Source: Tetradesmus obliquus (taxonomy: Eukaryota > Chlorophyta > Chlorophyceae > Sphaeropleales > Scenedesmaceae). Taken from it: DNA of 64,000 bases. The notes under the pieces were generated by a model. That model was not told the DNA's origin, did not search any database, and saw nothing but the letters and a program-made list of their open reading frames with translations. Position 1 is the first letter of the stretch. Each line of letters opens with the position of its first letter. The position numbers were made by a program, and so were the translations under genes. Of this stretch, positions 1 through 11,985 are shown piece after piece. The stretch is from assembly GCA_030272155.1 (NCBI GenBank), contig CP126194.1:992001-1056000 (forward strand), given 5' to 3'.

Positions 1-110
1 CCGTGCACTTTCAACGTGGTTGAGTACTGCGTCGTACTGCGTCGAATCAACCAGCATTGACATCAACGGGTCAACCTAGTTATTTCAACACTCTTGATCT
101 TTCTGACGAG

Positions 111-331
111 GTACTTCACGCACCAGGAGCTGCACAAGCTATCCTGCTTCTGTGACACTGCAGCTGCTCCCTCTGGTCATGCTGCTGCTTCCACCATCCC
201 TGACGCTGTATATGCGTTCCCGCTGTTGCTGCTGCTGCTGCTGCTGCCGCTGCTGCTGCTGCTGCTGCCAGCTACTTCACGCACCAGGAGCTGCATGAGC
301 CCTTCAAGTGGGACCCCGCAGCACCGCGCAC
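111..331 (+). repeat. two acceptor-side copies of the exon start at 467
   Basis: The first bases of the exon at 467 (CTACTTCACCCACCAAGAGC) recur as near-identical copies at about 111 and 272. The second copy extends through the codons for FKWDPAA. The copy at 272 keeps an acceptor-like CTGCTGCCAG in front. Neither copy continues in an open frame into the rest of the gene, so both look like non-functional duplicates lying in the upstream intron. Spacings are about 160 and 196 bp. Confidence 0.8.
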
Positions 332-466
332 CATGAGTTCTTTCGCTGCTTTCTTCCTTGCCCCTGTCATGGACCCTCGTATGTCGCTCAATCGTTGTCG
401 CTGCTTCTGCTGCTGCTGCTGCTGTTGTGCTTGGACTGCAATTGTGTTTGCTGCTGCCGCCCGTAG

Positions 467-1597
467 CTACTTCACCCACCAAGAGCTGCACGAGCTCTTC
501 AAATGGGACCCCGCAGCGCTGCGCACCAGCGAGACGCAGCAATTGCTCACTCAGCAGCACTCCCGCAGCGCTGAGCTGGCAGCAATCTCCAGCCATGTGG
601 CGTGGCTGGAGGCACACGCTCTCTGTGCAGGCACCAGTGAGCATGGCATGTTGTTTAGCCACCAGGACCCTGAAGGGAAGCACCTGCAGCTGGACCTTAA
701 ACACCTAAACCCAAACCACGTGCCAGGCTCTGCAGCAGCGGCAGCAGCAGGGTTAGGGATCAGTGGGTATGGCCGTGGAGGGTCCAGGCCGGTTGCAGGC
801 GCAGGAGCAGGAGCAGCAGGGCCTTCGGCGGCTGAGCTCAGCAACATGATGTCATCGCTGAACATTGCAAGCAGCAGCAACCGCGGTGGCGCTGCTGCTG
901 CTGCTGCTGCTGGCAACGGGGCAGCAGGCGGGAGTCCGCATCAGCAGCAGCAGCAGCAGCAATTGAAGCAGCAGCAGCAAGAGAGGCTGCAGGCGGAGGT
1001 GCAGCACCTGCAGTACCAGCTGGGCCGTGTGAGCACTGACCTGGCCACTGTGGGGCCGCGCCTGCCTGATGGCGGCAGCAAGGTGCGGCGCATGACGCAG
1101 AATGGTTTTGCTGCACAGTTGCGTGGCACAATTGCCGTGAACTGCATGTTGCATCGCTGCCTGTATGGCTGGTGAGCGTGCAGTGCGCAGCGCAGCTACT
1201 GTCGAGTATGCTGCATGGCTGCATGACTAGCTGGTGTTCCTGCTCAGTTGAGACTGCAGCAGTGCTGCTGAAAGTCACATGGTTCACTAGTGCAAGACGC
1301 ATCGTTTGCTTTCATCGCCATGTGGTGCCACGTGTGTTACAACAGGCTGCACCAACTCCCCCTTTTTGTGCATGTGTGCGCCTGTTGTCTGCTGCTGCAG
1401 CTGAAGGCCCGACAGCTGGAGCTGCAGGATGCACTGGGGGCAGCGCAGCAGCAGCTACAGCAGCTGCAACCCCAGCACCCTCAGCAGCAGCAGCAGCAGC
1501 AGCTCGGACAAGCAGCTGCTGCTGCAGCTGGAGTGGTTGCTGAGCCCAGGTCTCATGCTCTTGCTGACATCACCAACAGTGAGCACAGCTGGGATGC

Positions 1598-1630
<33 letters not shown>

Positions 1631-1736
1631 TGCTGCTATTTGCCAGCCGCTGAGGGCGCCTGCGTTAGATCTGCAACCAAGCAGTGCAGGTGGCAGCAGG
1701 CTAGCTGCAGGACACCAGCAGCCACAAGCAGGCAGT

Positions 1737-1771
<35 letters not shown>

Positions 1772-2312
1772 CTACGGCTTCCCTGGCAGCAGCCAGTGGC
1801 AGCAGCAAAGGGTGCCGCCGCCACCCCCACCCCCTAGGCCTCCCCAGCAGCAGCAGCAGCAGCAGCAGCGGTACCCGCCACTACCCCCACCGCCACAAGC
1901 TGCTCAGAGGCAGGAGGAGCGGCAGCTGCCACCACCACCACCACCACCTCCCCAACAGCAGCAGCAGCAGCAAGGGTTTAAGCAGAGCAGCAGCAGCAGT
2001 GGTAGCCGCAACAGCAGCAGCAGCGCCTCTCAAGCAGCAGAGACAGACAGGCAGGCCCCTCCTGGTGTGACAACCTTGGACGGGCGCGTGCCAACAATGT
2101 CGCAGCTGCAGCAGCGCAAGCACGTGCTGAAAAAAGCGCTGCAGGCTGGGGATAAACTGAAAGAGCAGCTGCGGCTGCAGGGGCAGCGGCTGCCGGCTGA
2201 CAAGCAGCAGCAGTGGGCTGCCATGTATGCTGAGTACAAGGAGATCAAGGCGGCTCTGGCACTGGCGCAGGCTCAGCAGCAGCAGCAGGTTGAAACGATT
2301 GACCTGACCTGA
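467..2312 (+). CDS. SNF2-family DNA-dependent ATPase, ERCC6L/CHR24-like, C-terminal part (5' end outside window)
   Basis: Two exons are visible, 467-1082 and 1401-2312, joined in phase 0 (donor GTGCGG, acceptor CTGCTGCAG). The first begins with YFTHQELHELFKWD and continues to HVAWLEAHALCAGTSEHGML. This matches the conserved segment that follows the helicase C-terminal lobe in ERCC6L/PICH and plant CHR24 (family pattern ...QELRELF...HIAYLQSLGIAGISDHDL). The ATPase lobes themselves would lie before base 1 and are not seen. The rest is low-complexity Ala/Gln/Pro sequence with long CAG-encoded Gln runs, then a helical basic stretch (QQRKHVLKKALQAGDKLKEQ) and the terminus ETIDLT. Family members translocate on DNA and act in chromatin or ultrafine-bridge processing; that role is inherited from the family, not shown here. 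The Gln/Pro tracts are unusual for the family. A TGTAA motif lies at 2331-2335. Confidence 0.65.
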
Positions 2313-3213
2313 GGGGCGGGGTTGCCCGTGTGTAATTTTCAGAATGTGAGGGGCAAGTTGTATCTGAGGAGGCACGATGGCGTTGATGCTATGGCTTGAT
2401 GGGTAACATGATTATTATGATGATCTGTGGAGGCGCCCGGAGTGGTATGGTGGGCATGCGTGTATGCCCGACAGAGTCTGGCCTGACAAGGTGTATCAAC
2501 AGTTGAAGCCATTTGAAGCTCCCCTGCCGCTTGATTCAGGTGGCCGGAGCCGCGTTCTAGCCAGCCAGTTGCATTTGAGTAGCCTCCAGTATCTATGGCA
2601 TGCAGTGTAGCAGTGCTGCATGCAACCCGCAGTGCAGGGCTGCTTATTCACAGCATCTGCCAGTTCAACTGGCCAGTGGCCACTGGCTGGCAGCCAGCAG
2701 TGTTGCAAAGCTATTCGGCAAGCATATAATCTGTTCGGAGTCTGCCCGAAGAACATGCACGTGATGCTGCTGACGTCAACACACACGTACGTCCACATAA
2801 GCCAGTCATCGATCCCTTGATGACGACCCGTGATGACGCCCCCGCCACTGTCAGAATCGCCCGCCACCGGGAGGAAGCTGGTGAAGCTAAGAGTATCCTT
2901 AGTCAAGATATGTATCAATGCTTACTGCTGGCTTCCAGCGTCTGCGCGTCCTATTCTTCATGAATCGCGCTCTAATTCGATGTCGGTGGCCAAAACAGTG
3001 CGCTTTCAGTGCATACAGAACGTACAAACAAATATAAGTTAAGATTTCTGATCAACATCAGCAGTCGCTGACCTGCGAGGCTCCGCTCTTATGCAAAAAA
3101 GCCGGCAAGCCTTGAAGCAGCTTGAAGGCAAACTTTAGAGCCTTTTCTTTGTCTGCTTCAGTGAATCCGAGCACCACTGAAGGGTGCAAGGCGACTTATT
3201 CAATACTATTACG
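2313..3213. other. intergenic region between the SNF2 and Cys-rich/LRR genes
   Basis: It holds the likely 3' end of the SNF2 gene (TGTAA at 2331) and the presumed promoter of the next gene. No convincing exon is seen. A perfect 16-bp palindrome, GCCAGTGG/CCACTGGC, lies at 2672-2687 inside a larger imperfect dyad. Confidence 0.6.
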
Positions 3214-3275
3214 ATGCACGTTGCAGCACTGTTTCTGCTGCTGTCCATGATTGCAGCGACAGCAGCAGCAGCAGC

Positions 3276-3309
<34 letters not shown>

Positions 3310-6300
3310 GTAGCAGCAGCAGCAGGTGAACCCCAGGATGAAATACCTGCCACAGGCACGATGCCCACTGATGCCAGGTCACAACACGTACAAACACTAC
3401 CACGTCTTCCCTCCGAGCTCGGAGTACTCAAGTACAGCAGGATCATTGGCCGCACAGATGTGCATGCTGGCCGAGTCGGACTCCTATCAGACCGTCAGGG
3501 CCTGAGCCCCCAGACACTACTACAGGCACGTGGCAGCGCACTGCATGTGCATGCGCCTGTTGCGCATGTGGTACCTGCAGCCACGACACTGTACGCACAC
3601 ACTACCTGCGGAGTATCCATGCCAGCATGAACCCAAGCTGTGTGGTGCCGGGCGCTACTTCACATGTCCATCGGGATGGGACCCACCATGTTTTGGAAGC
3701 TGCTTCTGCCAAGCTTGCAGCGTCGGGTCCTTCAAGCCAGCCCACATCATGAACCTCACCATTGGAGAATTGCGCAAGTGGTCTTCTTACCGCTTGGGCT
3801 ACTATCAATGCTGGCCATGCTGCACATGCAACCCAGATGGCTACACCACTGCATCCACTGGCAGTACATCAGGCAAGGCATGCAGTGTGTGCATGCCAGG
3901 CTATGGGCGGCATGAGCAGGACGGCGGAGTGCCGCCGTGTGTCTGCCTACCCTGCCCTGAGGGCACCTACTCAGGCAAGGATGCATCCATATGCTGGGAG
4001 TGTTGCATTTGCCAGATGTGCTTCGGAAGCACGCAAGTTTGAATGGATCAAGCATAAGACTCAGGGGATGTACAAGCTCACTGTACATGTTGGTGCAGCT
4101 AGCGCCGCTGGCATGTGCACCACGTTGCGCAAGCAAAGCGCGCTACGTCAGGCATAACATTGCGTGTGTGTGGTGCTGTTAATATTCAAGCACGTGTCCA
4201 GCAAGTGCTCTTGCCATACGCCCAACCAACAGCCTCAACTATTATGTTCTTGTAGGCGCATGTATCTGGTGTTTGTGCCGTGTCCCTGCAGCGTAGCTGT
4301 GCGCAGCTACTGGGAGGGGCAAAACTACGTCTGAACTTGAGCGGTCTGTGTCAACCTTGCTGCCATCCTGCCATATTGCTTGTGGTGCAGCTGGTGGGCC
4401 TGCACCACTGGCTTGCACAGCCTGCCCCCCAGGGTTGACTACACCGCCTGGCACAAGGTTCACCAATGTCACTGCATGCTCTATACGCCAGCAACCTCCG
4501 ACAACAAGCAATGATGATGTGGCTGTCACGAAGTTGAGCATAGGAGCAGGCTATTCTGCTTCTTCCGCCACAGCCAACATATCTGAAATCAGCAATATCA
4601 CAACATCACAGCATGCCAATGGCGTGGCAATCACCTGCTCCGCTGGACAGTACCATTCGCCCTTGCGGCACCGGTGCAAGCCGTGTCCAAAAGGCAGCTA
4701 CAGCGCAGGCGGCTCATCAGTGTGCAAGCCATGTCACCCACACTACACAACACCAACAAGTGGTGCGTCATCTGCAGATGATTGCACTGGCTGCCCCCCT
4801 GGCTACGGGAGCAGACCTGACAGTCCCAGTTGCGTGTGTGGGCCTTGCTTTCAAGGCACATATTCAGGTTAGTGCCCAGCACAACAGTTGTGACGTACAT
4901 GTGTGCCGCGTTTAGTATGTACTACGACATTCTGTTGATTTAGCATGGCGCGCGAGCATACAACAGTTGAGAGCTTTTAGGCGAAGGCTAGCTTGGATTG
5001 CAGCCTACAAGCATGCTAGCACAGCCTACAAGCATGCTAGTTTAAACACTTGTAAACTATCAAAACACATCGCCATCCCAGTGCCGCAATTCATGTGTTT
5101 CCTGTACTGGTTGCCGACCATGGATTCACAATTCGAAGCTTCTACTGATGTGATTGTACAATCAACATGTTGTCCGCACATGCTGCATGTTGTGTTTCAT
5201 GCATGGCACGTGTTTGTTGCGGCTACTTCAGGTGGTTTGCCAGCGCAGCAACCGTGTACTCCTTGCCCCGGCACATGGACAACACCCGGCAATGCATCCA
5301 CAAGCTTGAAGGATTGCAGTGTGCCAGTGCGTGATGCTGCCATCAAATATGCTTTGCTGCGTGGCGCTAAGGAGCTGGGGGCCCCCAGCCCGGGCAGATC
5401 CTAGTGAGGGAGTGTTTGACGATTGGATTCCACAAGGCGACATGTGCAGCTACCTTGGCGAGTTCTGGACAGGGATACATTGCGAGGATTCCGGAGACCT
5501 ATTAGAAAAGAGTATCTACATTCGCCTGGAATTCGCAAAACCACTAACGGGCAAACTGCCTAGTTCCTGGGGTGCGATTGGCCGGCAGCTGAAGTCCATC
5601 ACCATGATGTTTGGCGACGGCTGGTATGCAACTGACCGCTGGGGCATAGTGACCAACGAGTCATGCCAACTTGTCAGTCCATACGTTCCAGAGGCGTGGT
5701 CCAACTTCACTCAGGTGGGACATGTGCAGCTGTCCAACCTTGGACTGCAAGGTCCGGTGCCACTCCACATCTTTGGTAACATGCCTGGCCTGTTCACCCT
5801 TGACCTAGCTCACAACCAGTTCAGCACTCTGCCCGCACCACAAAAAGGCCGCTTCAAAAATTTGAACCAGCTGCTTGTACCCTACAATCTTTTGAGTGGG
5901 CGCTTACCTGACGTGAAACCGGGGGCGTTTCCTCACGTGTCATGGATCGACCTCAGCCACAACATGTTGACCGGCCGCGTGCCAGCCTCTTGTGTTGCCA
6001 ACCTGAAGGCGTTGTTTAGCCTTCACTTGGACCACAACATGCTGGACACGCTAGCCATAGGGCCAAACAGCTTCCCATAGCTTTGGTGGTTGACGATGGC
6101 CCACAACAGACTGGCAGGCAAGATGCCGGAGGTGTTGCTGCTGCAGAGCTTAGAGCAAGCGGACTTGAGCCACAACTTGCTGACGGCGCTTCCAGACGTG
6201 TGGTGGCACAACATGCCAACAAACAAACATCGGCACGACTATGCGGAGGTGGTCGCTTCACACAACAAGATAGCGGGCTCGCTGCCACCCTTGGTGTCAG

Positions 6301-7097
6301 CAGCAGGGGCCAATGGCACATTCAAGCTGTCCGCTGACCTCTCGTTCAACGAGCTCAGCGGCAGCATCAGCGCAAACGTACGGGAGGCGGGCACAGCCCG
6401 TCAAGGCCACCTTCTTGCAACCCATAACAACCTCAGCGGTAGGCTGCCTGTGAATCTGATGCACTGGTTTAGTGGCGTGGTGGACTTGAGCTACAACATG
6501 TTGAGTGGTGCGTGTTGCCCTGAGGAGTGGCATCGCTGGGAGTCCATGGACCGTTTGTACCTTGATCACAACATGTTGCATGGCCCGCTGCCGTCCATCT
6601 ACAGTAACTGGAGTTGTTTGAAGGTGTTAGACCTATCCTCCAACCCGCTGAACACCACAATTCCACCGAAGTTCTTGGGTACATACAGCTACAAGCAAGT
6701 CGAACTTGATGGGCGTGTGATTGAGGAACAGGGCGCGATACGTGAAGTGTACCTGAACAACTGCTCCCTACATGGGAAACTGCCCAGGACATGGTTGAAA
6801 CCCTTTCTCAAGCATGGGCGTGCGCTTGCTATTCATGACAATCGTGACTTGGAGGGCTGCCTCCCACTGCAATGCCAGTGGGACGCAGGTTACTGTCTGG
6901 ACACCTTTCTAGTCAGCCGCGACGCATCATGCGACACATGTGTCGGGTTTGACTGCAGTCAGGTTGACAGTTGGCCGCAACGTTGTGACACATGGTACGC
7001 GTGGCCTAACGAAGCAGGCTCAGCCGGTGGGGTATGCGCTGGGGATTGGTGTGCAGCAATCGCCCATACACGCGTGATTGGCATGTGTCAGCCCTGA
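3214..7097 (+). CDS. secreted Cys-rich (GCC2/GCC3-like) plus leucine-rich-repeat protein, probably disrupted
   Basis: It starts at an ATG followed by a signal-peptide-like MHVAALFLLLSMIAAT and an Ala run. Cys-rich modules follow, of the ephrin-receptor-like type (C..C..G.Y......C..CP.G). The module exons join cleanly: an exon ending at 3974 (GTYS plus one base) to 4391-4867, then to 5232 onward; both joins recreate the same motif (GTYSAGG, GTYSGGL). The first of these introns has a GC donor (GCAAGG). Plant-type LRRs with N-x-L-x-G-x-(I/L/M)-P spacing run from about 5520 to 6700, followed by a Cys-rich tail (CDTCVGFDCS). There are two lesions: the frame changes near a G/C homopolymer at about 5375-5390, and an in-frame TAG sits at 6078-6080 within a perfect LRR. 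The join between the signal-peptide exon and the first Cys-rich exon (around 3326 to 3536) is uncertain. No transmembrane segment or kinase is seen. It may be a pseudogene, an allele with a stop, or a sequence error. Confidence 0.6.
3975..4390 (+). other. GC-AG intron in the Cys-rich/LRR gene
   Basis: The exon ends ...TACTCAG and the intron starts GCAAGG. It ends ...TGTGGTGCAG before CTGGTGGGCC. The next intron of the same gene, after the paralogous module, uses GT at exactly the same alignment position (TATTCAG then GTTAGT) and the same phase. The protein motif across the splice is conserved, so the GC donor looks genuine. Confidence 0.65.
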
Positions 7098-7620
7098 CCG
7101 GGGTGCATGATGATCATGACCCCAAGCAAAGGCTTTTGGCTATTGATTTGCGACAACGTGCTATCTGTTGGTGTGGTTTGCACTTAGAGCAAGCTGCCGG
7201 TGAGGTGGGGTGCCGTTGCGCACCGCAGTAAGACGTCTCTGGATATAACATGAGAGATTTGGTGCTCAAGGGTGTGCAGTGTGTTTTCGGTGCTCACTCT
7301 CCTTTTTTGGTCTCAGACCTGTGTTCAACCTGTTGTGGCTCATACCATCCAAGATGGTGCCAAGACCCACATGTAACTATCCTCTTTCAAAGGCTTTGAA
7401 TAGAGCACCAGCGTTTCGGACGTTCTGAGGCTCTGACAGATTGTTCTCCCACAGGTATGTAACTATTTGCTTGGTCGCTGGTAACATGTTTTTCTAACAT
7501 CAAGGGTGAGAACTCGTGAGGGTTGCACATGTGCATGAGTTTAGTAAGTGGTTTTCCAGGAGGTCTCATGATTGCTCGTGTATGGACAACCCTGGATGGC
7601 CGCGTGCCAGCAATGGCACC
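7098..7620. other. 3' flank of the LRR gene
   Basis: No gene is recognised. TGTAA motifs at about 7373 and 7457 are candidate polyadenylation signals of the upstream gene. The segment leads directly into the 191-bp satellite. Confidence 0.5.
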
Positions 7621-7639
7621 AACCACTCCCAAGTGAACG

Positions 7640-9135
7640 TTTAACCTTGAGTGAATGTCAGCTACATGTGTAGGTTGCACCGGGCATGGGGGTTTCAACG
7701 CGTTTCAGCGCGTTTCAGCGCTTTTCACCGCATCCGCACCACATCTTCACCGCAAGGCTGCCGGCCAATTATCCTGACTGCCTGCCTGCTTCATGCGTGT
7801 AACAGAGTTATAACAACACTAATAACTTGGAAGTAAACAGCTGGGCTGCAGGGAAGGTCAGCTGAAGGTCAGCTGCATGCATAGGATGCACCAGGCATGT
7901 GAGTTTCCGCGCGCTTCACCGCATTTTCACCGCATTTGCACCGCAAGGCTGTAGGCTGCTTATCCCAACTCCCTGCCTGCTGCTCGCGTGTTTTTGAGTT
8001 ATAACAACACCGACACATTGGAAATGAACATTTGGGCTGCAGAGAAGGTCAGCTGCATGCGTAGGATGCACCAGGCATGGGGGTTCAGCGCGCTTCACCG
8101 CATCTTCACCGCATCTTCACCGCATTCGGCACCGCAAGGCTGTAGGCTGGTGATGCCACCTCCCTGCCTGTTGCCCGCGTGTTACTGAGTTATAACAACA
8201 CTAATACCTCTGCAGTGAGCGTTTGGGCTGCAGAGAAGGTCAGCTGCATGCGTAGGATGCACCAGGCATGGGGGTTCAGCGCGCTTCACCGCATCTTCAC
8301 CGCATCTTCACCGCATTCGGCACCGCAAGGCTGTAGGCTGGTGATGCCACCTCTCTGCCTGTTGCCCGCGTGTTTTTGAGTTATAACAGCACTAATACCT
8401 CTGCAGTGAACGTTTGGGCTGCAGAGAAGGTCAGCTGCATGCGTAGGATGCACCAGGCATGGGGATTCAGCGCTCTTCACCGCATCTTCACCGCATCTTC
8501 ACCGCATTCGGCACCGCAAGGCTGTAGGCTGGTGATGCCACCTCCCTGCCTGTTGCCCGCGTGTTACTGAGTTATAACAACACTAATACCTCTGCAGTGA
8601 GCGTTTGGGCTGCAGAGAAGGTCAGCTGCATGCGTAGGATGCACCAGGCATGGGGGTTCAGCGCGCTTCACCGCATCTTCACCGCATCTTCACCGCATTC
8701 GGCACCGCAAGGCTGTAGGCTGGTTATGCCACCTCTCTGCCTGTTGCCCGCGTGTTTTTGAGTTATAACAACACTAATACCTCTGCAGTGAACGTTTGGG
8801 CTGCAGAGAAGGTCAGCTGCATGCGTAGGATGCACCAGGCATGGGGGTTCAGCGCGCTTCACCGCATCTTCACCGCATCTTCACCGCAAGGCTGTAGGCT
8901 GGTTGACCCAACTTCCTGCCTGCTTCCAGAGTGTTATTGATTCAATCAACACCATTACCTTTGAAGTGAACGTTTGGGCTGCAGGGAAGGTCAGCTGCAT
9001 GCGTAGGATGCACCAGGCATGTGAGTTTCAGCGCGCTTCGCCGCATCTTCACCGCATCTTGACCGCATTTTCAACGCCAGGCTGTAGGCTGGTTATCCCA
9101 ACTTCCTGCCTGCTGCCCGTGTGTCATTGAGTTAT
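7640..9135. repeat. 191-bp tandem satellite, about 8 units, alternating A/B higher-order pattern
   Basis: The landmark AAGGTCAGCTGCATG recurs at about 7865, 8045, 8236, 8427, 8618, 8809 and 8987, with exact 191-bp spacing in the central part. Units alternate between a type with GTGTTTTTGAGTTATAAC and a type with GTGTTACTGAGTTATAAC, giving A-B-A-B-A from 7988 on (382-bp higher-order unit). Each unit contains an internal run of the 11-12 bp motif CTTCACCGCAT. The outer units are shorter or longer and more diverged. No long reading frame survives across units because 191 is not a multiple of 3. Confidence 0.9.
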
Positions 9136-10590
9136 GCCCATTCTAAAATAGTTTCCCATTTGTTACATGGCGCCAGCTGGGCACATTTAAGCTGCCACGT
9201 TAGCTGTGAGTGGCAACTGAGCAGTGTGTTGCCGTGCACTTTGTCACTTGCGCGAAGTGCAACTGCTTTGCAGCTGGGGAACACAGCCTGTTGACATTTC
9301 ATGGTAGTGTAGGTGGGTGAAAAACAACGTCCTACGATGGTACTGTTACCGCTCAGCGCCGTGTCATGCCATGATCTGCAGCAGTGCTGCCTGCCACACA
9401 TTTTGATCAGTAGCTCAGCGCTGAGCCAACTGCTGCATACAACAAGTCATGCTTCGAACTGTCCCAAGAGCGCAACTGCAGCAGTGGCAACAGGCGGCAT
9501 GCGGCTGTGACAGCTGAAACCAAGGGACTTGAAACTGGCTGCCGGTGTGGCAGAACGTGTGCAACTGTCAACTGCAAGTCAACTACATCCAAGGGTAATT
9601 CCTGCTGGCAGCTGCCCTGCAGGGAAAGGTTCTGCCCTCTAGAGGAGGCTAGCATGCACCATGCACTGCACAGCTGCCAAAGGAAAGGCTGCTCACCCCT
9701 TCACTGAAGCATGGCCTGGCAAGCAAGCTGCCAGATGTATGGTACGTATCATGCCATGATGCTGTGCGTACAGCCACACCAGAGACAGTCACAGGCAGCG
9801 ATGCACATGGAAACATACTGTACAGTCGCTGCTGCCGTCATTGCACATGGCACACGCAGCCCAATACTCCTTCCCCCTGAACATGTTTGTACACCCAACG
9901 CCCCTAACAATCCCTGCTAGAGCGTTTTGCTGGAAACAAGCAACAACCAGCCGCTGACAAAGACAACACACTGAATCCTGCAACACATCGCGCAACAACA
10001 GGCGACGGGAGCACTGACAACAAACCTGAACTAGCTGTGTCTTATTTACTCTGCCGGAGCTGGGCCTGTGCCACCAGCGTTAGCAGCAACGCCAAAACAC
10101 AGTGTGCTGCTTCACTTGAGCAGAGGTCCTGCTCAGTTGAACGCAACCAACCTCACAACAATCTGCAAACCATTATGCTGCTAAGATAGCATTGCACAGG
10201 TCCATGCACATGGCACAAACGCTGCCCACCAGCAGTATCATGCTGCATGATCCTGAGCCTGCCACAGCAGGATCGCAACCTACAAGCTAAGTTGGGTTTG
10301 CCAACAAAACAGTGATACCAAAGGCATAATCTGAGCATGCGCATTGAACGGAGTATCTTGAGGGCACTATGACCCACGCTGCCCCGCACAGATCTGCATG
10401 CAGCTGACCCAATCACACTGCACTCCACACACAACCTTTGGCAACCCTGCACAAACCAGCATACGATCGAGCATACGGGTCAAGCGTACAGTCACACATA
10501 CAGTCAAACACAAAATCACACATATAGGCAAACCAACAGTCAAATACACAGTGAAACACACAGTGAAGGCTTTGCAGCGCGCCTGCTGCT
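9136..10590. other. intergenic region without a recognisable gene
   Basis: Only short open frames are present, without family resemblance or splice support. At about 10490-10570 there is a degenerate A/C-rich minisatellite with a roughly 10-12 bp period (variants of ACACAGTCAA). Confidence 0.5.
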
Positions 10591-10595
10591 GCGGC

Positions 10596-10856
10596 TCAGG
10601 CAGATCCAGCTGGTGCCTGCACAGCTGCCAGCCTGCCAGTCCCACGCTCCTCACCCCTGCCCTCGCCTGCACTCTGCAGTATGGCAGACTTAGGCTGGGC
10701 CTCCTCCAGTTGCTGCTGCTGCTGCTGCTGTGGGCCATGCTCACTTCCCTCCTTGCTCTCCAGCTCTGCTGCTGGCGCTGCCGAGTTGTCGGCAGCAGCA
10801 TCTTCAAGCTCCACCAGAGCTTTTTCAAAGCTGCTGCCATCAGAGGAGCCACCCAT
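10596..10856 (-). repeat. copy of the 3' end of the Ala-rich terminal exon, downstream of its stop
   Basis: On the minus strand this reads GGSSDGSSFEKALVELEDAA through to VQAPAGSA and a stop. It parallels the true terminal exon at about 11140-10895 (GGSSDGSFEEALEEFEEG ... VQAPAGPV). The offset is about 280-300 bp. It lies after the stop codon of the main gene, so it is probably 3' untranslated sequence. An additional alternative terminal exon is possible, because an acceptor-like CTGCAG precedes it. Confidence 0.65.
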
Positions 10857-10894
10857 GCACTGACATGGTTCTGCAGCACCTGCCCTGCGGCCGC

Positions 10895-11282
10895 CTAGAC
10901 AGGGCCTGCTGGTGCCTGCACAACCGCCTGCCTGGCATCGCTGCCTCCCTCAACCTTGCTGTCGCCGTCGGGCTGCTGCTGTGTTGCACCCTGCTCACCG
11001 ACCTCCTTCCGCAGAAGCTCTGCTGCTGCTTGTGCTGCTGCTGAGGCATCAGGTGCTGACTTGTCATCATCATCATCAGCAGCAGGCCCCTCCTCAAACT
11101 CTTCCAGTGCCTCCTCAAAGCTACCATCAGATGAGCCACCCGGCTCCGCTGCTGCTGCTGCTGACCCTGCTGCTGGCTCCGCTGCTGCTGCTGTTTGCTC
11201 AGCCGCACCCTTTTGCCCAGCCGCACCCTGTCCTGCCGCATCATCTGCTGCAGGTTGGCCCTCGTCCTCATTATCGCCTGCA

Positions 11283-11321
<39 letters not shown>

Positions 11322-11952
11322 CCCGCCCTGGCATCAGCTGGCAGCAGCGGACCCTCCTCAGGATCAAAAACAGCAACATCAGCATCGTCTGCTGCTGCCA
11401 CTGCAGGATCTGCTACAGACTCTGATGGCTCTGCCTCTGCTGCTGCGGGCGCTGCCTTCTCAGCTTTGCCTGTGCCCTTGACATCAGCACCAACTTGAGC
11501 CCCAACGTCACCATCGTCACCATCGTCACCATCACCTGCGACACTGCTGCTGCTGCTGCCGCCGGCCCTGGCTTCTGGCGGCAGCAGTGGAGCCTCCTCA
11601 GGATCAAAGCTACCCTCATCAGCCTCAGCGACATCTACACCTCCTCCTGCAGCTGCTGCTGCTGGCTCTGCTGCTGGTGCTGCAGGATCCACACTCGGTG
11701 TTGCTGCCTCCCCTGGCTGCTTTGCAGCAGCAGCTGCAGCAGCCACCTCAGCAGCAGGCTCCTCATCAATCTTCTCATATGGTGTGGCTGCTGCTGCTGC
11801 TGCCAGCGCTGCTGGTGCCGGCACTGCCCTGCCTGCTGCAGACACAAGGAAGTAGCCAGCATCAGTGTCAGCCCTATGGATGTCTAGCCTGTTTGCTGCA
11901 GCAGCACTGCCTGCCTTTGCTGGATCTGCACTGTGCATTGCCCTGCCCACTT

Positions 11953-11985
<33 letters not shown>

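Noticed and set aside
7640-9135. CRISPR-like array
   Set aside because: The repeat units are contiguous 191-bp copies without unique spacers, and the genome is eukaryotic.
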